DNA of 64,000 nt from assembly GCF_000702505.1 (NCBI RefSeq), contig NZ_JNIM01000001.1:1054001-1118000 (forward strand), given 5' to 3'. The DNA comes from Thermogemmatispora carboxidivorans (GTDB taxonomy: Bacteria; Chloroflexota; Ktedonobacteria; Ktedonobacterales; Ktedonobacteraceae). Positions 57,049 to 64,000 of the stretch are shown in pieces (position 1 is the stretch's first letter; the number at the start of each line of letters is the position of its first letter). The notes under the pieces were generated by a model. That model made no database searches and was not told the DNA's origin. It worked only from the letters and a program-made list of their open reading frames with translations. The translations under genes and the position numbers were made by a program.

Positions 57049-59982
57049 TCACGTGGCTGCCCTGGCTGCTTGCTGTCTGGCCACGTAGAGGGCGTGCAGG
57101 ACGCGCTCCGGAGTAAGTGGCAGCTGACGCAGGCGCACACCAAGGGCGTCGGCGACTGCATTGGCCAGGGCCGGGGCCGCGGCAGCGATGGCGATCTCGC
57201 CAATGTCGCGGATGTCGAGCGGGTCGGCGCCGTCGCCCTCCATCAGGACAATGCTTGTCTCGGGCATGTCGCGGGCACTGAAGATACGATAGTCATTCAG
57301 GTTAGTCGTGAGCGGGTTCCCCTGCTGATCATAGACCATCTCTTCGCAGAGACCGTAGCTGAGTCCCTGAGCGATGCCACTCTCAATCTGCCCCTCGGCA
57401 AGAACAGGATTGACAATGTGACCACCGTCAATCGCTGAGACGACCTTGATCACATGCATGGCGCCTGTCGCGGTGTCGACCTCAACCTCGACGCCCTGAG
57501 CGGCAAAGGTAGGAGCACTGCAGGTAGCGCTCCAGGAGGCAGTGGCGCTGATCGGCCTCGGTTGCTCGCCGTAGAGGGCCTGGAGCGCTAGCTGGGAGAG
57601 GTTGAGGCTTTGACCACCTGGAGCGCGGATCACGTAGTCAGCCAGGGTGAGGCTCTCCGCCGGCACGTTGAGCAGCCGCGCGGCAACGCTGAGTAACTGC
57701 TGTCGAACCTGCGCTGCTGCTTGCCTGACCGCGTGAACGCAGGCGTAAAGAGAAGATGAGGAGTCGCTGCTTGTGTCGAAGGGCGTGCTGTCGGTATCGG
57801 GGGGATGAATGAAAATATCTTCGGGACGCACCCCAAGAACTTCGGCGGCGATCTGGGCGAAGATGGTGTGGCTGCCGTTGCCGTTCTCGGGGAGGCTGAT
57901 GAGCAGGTTGAAGGAGCCGTCTTCGTTGAGCTTGAGCGTAGCGCTGCTCAGCAAGGACGGGCGGGGAATGGGCAGGTGCATGGCCAGAGCAATGCCGACG
58001 CCGCGTTGGATGCGTCCGCTCTGATTCTGTCCCTGTCCCTGTCGGCGTTTCTCACGCCAGTTGAGCTGCTCTTCGACCACCTGCAGGCAGTGAGATAGGC
58101 CGCAGTGTGTGAGTCGCGTCTCTGCCAGTTGGGTGGGTGCCAGGGCTGCCTGGGGGGTGGCGAACTGATAAGCGGCTTGGGCCAGAGGGAGGAAAGGAAG
58201 GATCTCCCCCTCCTTGAGCCAGTTTTTGCGCCGCACTGTCAGGGGGTCCATGCCCAGACGGCGCGCGATCTCGTCCATATGGCTTTCGAGGGCAAAGAGG
58301 CCCGCCCAGGCTCCGTTGCTGCGGAAGGCACCAGCAGGCGGCAGGTTGGTATAGACCGCCTGGGCGCTGTAGCGCAGGCTTGGGCAGGGATATAAGGGGA
58401 GGCTGTTCAACCCGCTCCCCACTGAGAGAGGAACGGCCTGGCCTCCGTAGGCACCGGCATTGACCAGGACGAGCATCTGATTGGCGAGGATCGTGCCGTC
58501 GCGCCGAAGGCCGGTCTTGAGACGGATGATGTGGCTCGGAGCCACACGACTGCTGCGAAACTCGTCTGCCCGGCTGTATTCAAGACGTACAGGACGATCG
58601 GTAGCCAGGGTGAGCAGAGCGCAGAGGTCTTCAACGAGAAGATCGCGCTTGGCTCCAAAACCCCCACCCACACGCGGAGCAATGACCCGAATCCAGCGCG
58701 GCGCCAGCCCGGTCAGGGCTGCCACAAGGCGCCGCACGTGATAGGGCGCCTCGCTGCTCGTACGTACGACAAGACGGTTATCCTCATCCCAATACGTGAT
58801 TGCGACGTGGTTTTCAAGGGCCACCTGCTGGATCTGGGGAAGGACGTATTCCCCTTCCACGATCAGCTCGGCGCCGGCAAAAGCTCGCTCAACGTTTCCC
58901 TGTTCGAACTGCACGTGAGCTGCAATGTTGCGGTTAGCGTCGTAAATGCCATACGACTCCGGTTCGGGGTGCAGCTGTGGTGCGCCCGGCTCAAGGGCCT
59001 GACGAGGATCAAAGACGGCGGGCAGCGGCTCGTAGTCGACCTTGATCAGCTTGAGCGCCTGCTCAGCGATTTCCGCAGTCTCGGCGGCGACGACTGCCAC
59101 GCGGTCCCCCACGTAGCGGACGATATGATCCAGGCAGTACTGGTCATGTGGTCCGGGCTCAGGCCAGGGTTGACCGGCGCTAGTGTAGGGGATGCGGGGA
59201 ATGTCTTTGTATGTCAGAACAGCATGGACGCCCGGCAAGGCTCGCGCCTCCGTCGTATCGATCTCGCGAATGATGGCGTGGGCATAGGGACTTGTAAGCA
59301 GCCGAGCGTAGAGCAGGCCGGGCAGATGGCAGTCGTCAGCAAAGGCTGGCTTGCCTGTAACGAGCTTGATGGCGTCGACCTGGCGCTCTGGTCGCCCCAT
59401 CATAGCGTGTACGGGCTGCGCTTCCTCGCTCGTCTGTTCGCCTGGCTCCAGGGGGGCAGGCCCGAGATCCCAGGGGCGTGTGCGACTGCCACTGTCGGGG
59501 ATGCTGATCGGTTCGATATCTTCGCCACGGAGCAGGGCGGCGGCGCGCTGAACGGCCTGGACAATGCGATTGTAACCGGTGCAACGGCAGAGATTCCCCG
59601 CCAGGGCGTCGCGGATCTCTTCCTCGCTGGGGTTGGGATTACGCTGCAGGAGCGCGTACGCTGAAAGCAACATACCGGGGGTACAGAAGCCGCAGTGGAC
59701 TGCGCCGGCGTCGATGAAAGTCTCCTGTAAGGGATGGAGGCGGCGAAACGAGCCGAGTCCCTCGACCGTGGTCACCGTCGCACCGGCTGCCTGCATAGCG
59801 AGCATGACGCAGCTAGGGCGTGGCTGGCCATCGATGAGCACCGTGCAGGCTCCGCAGTGCCCATGATCGCAGCCGTGCTTGACACTGTAGTAGCCTTCGC
59901 GCCGAAGAACGTTCAGCAGCAGCTCATTCGGGGCGACATCGAGGCTCTTGATCACTCCGTTGATGCGTAGTTCGAGTTCCAT
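57049..59982 (-). CDS. Xanthine dehydrogenase-like fused 2Fe-2S/molybdenum subunit
   Basis: About 977 residues from ATG 59982. Residues 1-80: plant-type 2Fe-2S (HGCDHGHCGACTVLIDG), then the second helical 2Fe-2S domain (CGFCTPGMLLSAYALL, CRCTGYNRIVQAV); from ~200 the molybdopterin domains (VTGKPAFADDCHLPGLLYARLLTSPYAHA, RVGGGFGAKRD, GAFRSNGAWAG, and GQIESGIAQGLSYGLCEEM). Fused iron-sulfur and Mo parts recall XdhD-type hypoxanthine oxidases. Overlaps the FAD subunit region by closeness (4 bp apart). Oxidises a purine ring using Mo, 2Fe-2S and FAD. Exact substrate is not certain. Confidence 0.9.
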   Translation of the reverse strand: MELELRINGVIKSLDVAPNELLLNVLRREGYYSVKHGCDHGHCGACTVLIDGQPRPSCVMLAMQAAGATVTTVEGLGSFRRLHPLQETFIDAGAVHCGFCTPGMLLSAYALLQRNPNPSEEEIRDALAGNLCRCTGYNRIVQAVQRAAALLRGEDIEPISIPDSGSRTRPWDLGPAPLEPGEQTSEEAQPVHAMMGRPERQVDAIKLVTGKPAFADDCHLPGLLYARLLTSPYAHAIIREIDTTEARALPGVHAVLTYKDIPRIPYTSAGQPWPEPGPHDQYCLDHIVRYVGDRVAVVAAETAEIAEQALKLIKVDYEPLPAVFDPRQALEPGAPQLHPEPESYGIYDANRNIAAHVQFEQGNVERAFAGAELIVEGEYVLPQIQQVALENHVAITYWDEDNRLVVRTSSEAPYHVRRLVAALTGLAPRWIRVIAPRVGGGFGAKRDLLVEDLCALLTLATDRPVRLEYSRADEFRSSRVAPSHIIRLKTGLRRDGTILANQMLVLVNAGAYGGQAVPLSVGSGLNSLPLYPCPSLRYSAQAVYTNLPPAGAFRSNGAWAGLFALESHMDEIARRLGMDPLTVRRKNWLKEGEILPFLPLAQAAYQFATPQAALAPTQLAETRLTHCGLSHCLQVVEEQLNWREKRRQGQGQNQSGRIQRGVGIALAMHLPIPRPSLLSSATLKLNEDGSFNLLISLPENGNGSHTIFAQIAAEVLGVRPEDIFIHPPDTDSTPFDTSSDSSSSLYACVHAVRQAAAQVRQQLLSVAARLLNVPAESLTLADYVIRAPGGQSLNLSQLALQALYGEQPRPISATASWSATCSAPTFAAQGVEVEVDTATGAMHVIKVVSAIDGGHIVNPVLAEGQIESGIAQGLSYGLCEEMVYDQQGNPLTTNLNDYRIFSARDMPETSIVLMEGDGADPLDIRDIGEIAIAAAAPALANAVADALGVRLRQLPLTPERVLHALYVARQQAARAAT

Positions 59983-59986
59983 GAGA

Positions 59987-60952
59987 TTACGCTCTCCCTT
60001 CCGAGGACGTAATATCACGCCAGCGTGCTATGTTTGCGGCCTCTTCGAGGGCCCGGTAGGCCAGGTTAGCGCCGCAGACACGCCGGTAGCCCTGGCTGGC
60101 GCGGAAGTCGGCGGGTGGGCGGAAGTCGGTCAGGCCGGCCTGGACAGCGGCGGCCAGCAGGCGCAGATCCTGGACGGGTTGACCCTCCAGGCGCCGCTCA
60201 ATGGTGGGCAGACGCTGTGGCTCCATATTGACGCCACCGAGGGCCAGGCGCACGCTGCGATAGCGTCCGTTTTCGACCTCCACCAGGGCGGCAGCAGTAA
60301 GCAGGGCTGTATCAACGGCACTCCGGCCAACTCGTTCGAGGGCTGTGCCCCAGCCGCGGCCAGGGGGAGCGATCTGCACTTCGATAATCAGTTCCTGGGG
60401 GCGCCGTTCCAGTGAGAGCCGGTGGTAGGGGAGGCGCCGCTCCTGTTTGCCTTTGTAGGTGACACCTGAAAGCGCGAGACCCGGGCGCTCTGGCGTGCCG
60501 CCGCGCAGATCGACCTGCGTTTTCTGGCCGGAGCGCAGGACAACCTCGGCATCGACAACGGCCAGGGCTGTGAGCAGATCGGCCTGGGCGCTGGCTCCGA
60601 GCGCTAGTGTGCCTCCCAGTGTGGCGGCGTTACGAATGAGCGGTGAGGGAGCAGAGTACTGGGCTGCCTGAGCGAGCAGGCCACCAAGGAAACTCTTGAG
60701 CAGTGGCGCCTCCGCCATGCTCTGCAAGGTGGTCATGCTGCCGATGCGAATCCCGCGCTGATCTTCTGAAATATAGGCCAGACCCAGGTCACGCAGATCA
60801 ACCACGGCCTGGATGCTTTCGTCTTCGTCATTCTGGCCCAGCAGATAGGTGCCCCCGGCCAGGGGCACCGTTTTGATGTCGGGACGCGAGAGCAGAATGA
60901 GCGCGTCATCAACGTCCTCGACCCAGTGATATTCAAGTAAGTTTGACAGCAT
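59987..60952 (-). CDS. Xanthine dehydrogenase-like FAD-binding subunit
   Basis: About 321 residues from ATG 60952. FAD domain of the CoxM/XdhB type: VPLAGGTYLLGQND (FAD pyrophosphate), IRIGSMTTLQSMAEAPLLKSFLGGLLAQAAQ, RNAATLGGTLALGASAQADLLTALAVVDAEVVL, and the C-terminal CO-dehydrogenase-flavoprotein fold (RYRSVRLALGGVNMEPQRLP). Transfers electrons from the 2Fe-2S centres. First of the two dehydrogenase genes. Confidence 0.9.
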   Translation of the reverse strand: MLSNLLEYHWVEDVDDALILLSRPDIKTVPLAGGTYLLGQNDEDESIQAVVDLRDLGLAYISEDQRGIRIGSMTTLQSMAEAPLLKSFLGGLLAQAAQYSAPSPLIRNAATLGGTLALGASAQADLLTALAVVDAEVVLRSGQKTQVDLRGGTPERPGLALSGVTYKGKQERRLPYHRLSLERRPQELIIEVQIAPPGRGWGTALERVGRSAVDTALLTAAALVEVENGRYRSVRLALGGVNMEPQRLPTIERRLEGQPVQDLRLLAAAVQAGLTDFRPPADFRASQGYRRVCGANLAYRALEEAANIARWRDITSSEGRA

Positions 60953-61050
60953 GCTAGAATCCTCGGACTTTCCTTGCCTCAAGGCCCGGCTGGGCAAGCC
61001 GAAAACTGCTGGCTCGGCTTGCCTGCGTGCTGATCTGGGTGATGGGTTGG

Positions 61051-62787
61051 CTAGCTTTGCAGTGGCACCGGTGCAAAGCGCTCAACGTCGATCAGTCCTT
61101 GATCGGTGAGCTTCAAGGCTGGGATAACTGAAAGCGAAAGGAAGCTGAGGGTCATGCAGGGATGCTCTAAGGTACAGCCGAGGGCGGCGGCGGCCTCGTC
61201 CAGGGTCCGCAGGCGGGCGACTAGCTCGGAGATAGGGGCGGCGGAGACCAGGCCGGCCAGAGGCAGAGGCACGCTGGCCCGTAGCTCGCCGTCGACAACG
61301 AGGGCGAAACCTCCTCCCATCTCTGCCAGGGTCTGGGCAGCCTTGACGATGTCCTGATCGCTGACGCCAGCGATAACCAGATTGTGGGCGTCGTGGGCCA
61401 CGCTAGAGGCAAGGGCGCCACGCTTCAATCCCAAACCTTGCACCAGCCCCAAACCGATACGCCCGCTGGCATGGTGGCGCTCGACGACCACCAGCTTTAG
61501 GAGATCACGCTCGGGATCGGCTACGATTTCGCCGTCGCGCACGGAGGCCTCTCGCTGGAGGTGGCGGGTGACGATCTGGCCTGGCTCAATGCCGATGACC
61601 GCCACCGGTCCGGGCCGACCCATGATGCGCAGATCCTCCTCGCGCAAAGCGGCTATGCGGATGGTGTTGCTGAGATCCTGCGGTTGACCGGCTGCTGGCT
61701 CAACCAGTAAGCGCCCACCTTGGGCAACCTGCTGACCGCTTTTATAGACCGACTCCACCTGGAACGTTGTCAGGTCGTCGAGCACTACCAGATCGGCCAG
61801 TGCGCCTGGAACAATGGCCCCGCGGTCGGTAAGGCGGAAATATTGGGCCGTGTTGTAGCTTGCCAGGCGAATGGCCTCCACTGGGTCCAGGCCCAGCTCG
61901 ATCGCCCGCCGTACCATCGAATCGATGTGTCCGCGCTCCAGCAGGTCCAGCGGATCGCGATCGTCGGTCACAAAGAAGGCGCGTGGTGGGTGCAGTTCCT
62001 GGATGAGCGGGAGCAGGGCCTCCAGGTTGCGGGCCGCCGAACCTTCGCGGATCATGAGCCACATGCCCAGACGCAAGCGCTCGCGCGCTTCGGCGGCGGT
62101 GGTGCATTCGTGATCGGACGAAATGCCAGCGGCGGCATAGGCACAGAGATCCCTCCCTTGCAGCCCTGGGGCGTGACCATCGACAACCAGACCGTGATTC
62201 AGGGTGGCAGCGATTTTGGCCAGGACCTGCTCGTCGCCGTTGAGCACGCCTGGCATGTTCATCATCTCGGCCAGCCCAAGCACTCGCTCCTCGCTGAGCA
62301 GGGGCAGCAGGTCGCTGGCGAGCAAGGGACGATAGGGCGTCTCGTACTCGGAAGCAGGAACACAGGAAGAGAGCAGTACAAAGGCGTCAAGTGGCAGGTC
62401 GCGCGCCGTCTCTAGCACGAAGCGAATGCCGGCGATGCCGGAGACATTGGCGAACTCATGCGGATCAAGCATCACGGCAGTGATGCCACGGGGGACAACC
62501 AGACGAGCAAACTCTGGAAGGACCAGCATCGTGCTCTCAATATGCATATGCCCATCCATGAGCCCTGGAGCAAGCCAGCGTCCCTCAAGCTCGCGCTCTT
62601 GCAGGCCGCGATAGCCTCCTGTCGCCTCGCTGATGCCGGCAATCCGCCCGCCGGCAATCGCGATATCGGCGGGGTAGCATTCGCCACTGCAAACATTGAT
62701 GAGTCTGGCGTTGCGCAAGACCAGATCGGCAGGCTCCTCTCCTCGGGCCACGCGAATGCGCCGCCGGAGTTCTTCCACCGTGTACAT
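61051..62787 (-). CDS. ade: Adenine deaminase
   Basis: 578 residues from ATG 62787, preceded by GGAGG; the open frame upstream to 63141 is not translated. Amidohydrolase fold: LEGRWLAPGLMDGHMHIESTM (HxH metal ligands), VMLDPHEFANVSG, NHGLVVDGHAPGLQG, SDHECTTAAEA, and the ade C-terminal domain (VLDDLTTFQVESVYKSGQQV, AHDAHNLVIAGVSDQDIVKA). Deaminates adenine to hypoxanthine, the feed for the adjacent dehydrogenase. Head gene of the purine cluster. Confidence 0.92.
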   Translation of the reverse strand: MYTVEELRRRIRVARGEEPADLVLRNARLINVCSGECYPADIAIAGGRIAGISEATGGYRGLQERELEGRWLAPGLMDGHMHIESTMLVLPEFARLVVPRGITAVMLDPHEFANVSGIAGIRFVLETARDLPLDAFVLLSSCVPASEYETPYRPLLASDLLPLLSEERVLGLAEMMNMPGVLNGDEQVLAKIAATLNHGLVVDGHAPGLQGRDLCAYAAAGISSDHECTTAAEARERLRLGMWLMIREGSAARNLEALLPLIQELHPPRAFFVTDDRDPLDLLERGHIDSMVRRAIELGLDPVEAIRLASYNTAQYFRLTDRGAIVPGALADLVVLDDLTTFQVESVYKSGQQVAQGGRLLVEPAAGQPQDLSNTIRIAALREEDLRIMGRPGPVAVIGIEPGQIVTRHLQREASVRDGEIVADPERDLLKLVVVERHHASGRIGLGLVQGLGLKRGALASSVAHDAHNLVIAGVSDQDIVKAAQTLAEMGGGFALVVDGELRASVPLPLAGLVSAAPISELVARLRTLDEAAAALGCTLEHPCMTLSFLSLSVIPALKLTDQGLIDVERFAPVPLQS

Positions 62788-63299
62788 CCAAGAACCTCCT
62801 GGCCGGAAAATAGGCTGCTTGAGGCTGTTTACGCACCTCAGCTGTTGGGGATCAGTTGACACCTCTGGAGAGCGGGCGTGCTCCATATCATCTTGCTTGC
62901 TTATCTGCTTGATTGGTCGCTGATCCATCCGCCACCGGCTGGGCATCCCTGCTGTCACGCCTGCTATTGCCGCACATAGTAGCAGAAATATGGCCTCTCG
63001 TCGAGGGGGAGAGGGTCCCTCTTCGGAGGGGGAGAGGGCTTCTTTCAGAGGGGGAAAGGCCCCTTTTCGGATGAGCCTTTGTGCGGCGAGCGCTCTCATA
63101 GAGGCCGTCGCTGGAGGGGGCTGGAAAGCTGCCTGTAACACGGCAGGCGGCTCTGCTGAAATTTCTTCTGGAGAGATTAAAGAGCGAGTGGGGGACCTGG
63201 CGGATTCGATCGATCTGTGTTCCCGCCATGCTCAGTCTCCTGACTCTTCCCTGATTGATACCTATCACTCATCGATGAAAAACTAAGGAACAGAGCAAA
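62788..63299. promoter_or_regulatory. Divergent promoter region with tandem repeats
   Basis: 512 bp without a gene. It contains three imperfect direct repeats of 22-23 bp beginning GAGGGGGA at 63003, 63026 and 63048. The location between divergent transcripts suggests a regulator-binding array. Confidence 0.5.
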
Positions 63300-64000
63300 A
63301 TGTTGCCTGATGGACAGACTGCCGTTGTAGCCCAAACGGGGGCGGCGCTACCTGCTACCGGCCTGGCGTTGCGTACGCGCGGCCTCACCAAGCGCTATGG
63401 CCAGCGTCTGGCGGTGGCTGATCTCAACCTTGAAGTCAGACGCGGTGAAATTTTTGGCTTTCTGGGACCGAATGGAGCTGGCAAGACGACGACGATCCGC
63501 ATGCTCCTGGGCTTGATTACGCCAACAGCTGGCAGCATCGAAATCCTGGGGCAGAACCTGCAGCGACAGCCGAAGCTAGTCTTGCCACGAGTTGGAGCCT
63601 TGATAGAGACGCCGGCGCTCTATCTCTACCTGTCAGCCCGGGATAATCTGCGGGCCGTAGCCAGTTCGCTGGGCGGTGTCTCCGAGCGGCGCATTGACGA
63701 GATTCTGAAACTGGTTGGCCTGAGCGATCGCCAGAAGGATCGCGTCAGAACCTATTCGCTGGGCATGAAGCAGCGCCTGGGCCTGGCTCTGGCCCTTTTG
63801 CATGACCCTGAATTGCTGATCCTTGATGAGCCGGCCAATGGTCTCGATCCCGCCGGTATTGTCGAGATGCGCGATCTCCTGCATCAACTTGCTGCTCAGG
63901 GGAAAACCATCTTCATTTCCAGTCACCTGCTCAGCGAGGTCCAACAGATCTGCACGCGCGTGGCGATCATCAGGCTGGGACGGCTGGTGACCGAGGCCAG
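63300..64000 (+). CDS. ABC transporter ATP-binding protein (runs off window)
   Basis: 233 codons from ATG 63300 (AAGGAAC upstream) without stop. Walker A GPNGAGKTTT, Q-loop ALIETPALY, signature YSLGMKQRL, Walker B LLILDEPANGLDP, and H-loop SSHLLSEV. The lead-in LRTRGLTKRYGQRLAVADL and layout fit drug-, bacitracin- or lantibiotic-export ATPases. The permease is probably to the right. Confidence 0.92.
   Translation, partial: MLPDGQTAVVAQTGAALPATGLALRTRGLTKRYGQRLAVADLNLEVRRGEIFGFLGPNGAGKTTTIRMLLGLITPTAGSIEILGQNLQRQPKLVLPRVGALIETPALYLYLSARDNLRAVASSLGGVSERRIDEILKLVGLSDRQKDRVRTYSLGMKQRLGLALALLHDPELLILDEPANGLDPAGIVEMRDLLHQLAAQGKTIFISSHLLSEVQQICTRVAIIRLGRLVTEA

Overview
The window looks like a piece of a GC-rich bacterial chromosome, probably of a Ktedonobacteria-type Chloroflexota such as Thermogemmatispora, carrying an integrated mobile element in its left half. 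The lineage is inferred from the style of the right-half proteins (fused TPR-AAA ATPase, Ser/Thr kinase with lectin-like tail, ComEA/ComEC pair, fused xanthine dehydrogenase) and is not proven by any marker here.

Positions 1 to about 28.7 kb are accessory DNA with a plasmid backbone. From the left: a tyrosine recombinase running off the window, translationally coupled to an AbrB/PIN toxin-antitoxin pair; a small operon with a Tat-type protein, an aspartoacylase-like enzyme and an unknown protein; a 1,992-residue methylase-helicase typical of conjugative elements; a type IV pilin-like adhesin with DUF2341 and LamG-like domains; a mobilisation block (coupling ATPase, small accessory genes, MobA/MobL relaxase, and an oriT of the RSF1010 kind); an HD-domain protein; TraD; an orphan DNA methyltransferase operon headed by DUF736; a second prepilin; an iteron origin with DnaA boxes; a RepA_C initiator; and a Toprim primase-like gene. 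No VirB-type mating channel is visible, so the element looks mobilisable rather than self-transmissible, unless the channel genes lie to the left.

The element is unusually rich in internal repeats: two 110-bp palindromic elements whose outer arms and cores point opposite ways, a 51-bp inverted pair that supplies a ribosome site and start codon, a 44-bp inverted pair around the mobilisation genes, and duplicated small-gene modules with a shared DPLxxFR N-terminus.

From 28.9 to 30.2 kb lie phage-derived remnants (a truncated portal protein and two small genes). From 30.4 kb on the content looks chromosomal: a membrane-anchored Rossmann-like protein, two ABC exporters, an esterase, Hsp20, tRNA-Arg(CCG), competence genes comEA and comEC, a decayed tyrosine recombinase, a GT39-like glycosyltransferase, and a kinase / TPR / AAA signalling cluster.

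The right end (53.6-62.8 kb) is a minus-strand cluster that looks like purine catabolism: adenine deaminase, FAD subunit and fused 2Fe-2S/molybdenum subunit of a xanthine dehydrogenase-like enzyme, an FMN alpha-hydroxyacid dehydrogenase, a threonine-synthase-like protein that has lost its PLP lysine, and a carbamate-kinase-like protein with an altered active site. A divergent ABC transporter ATPase runs off the right end.
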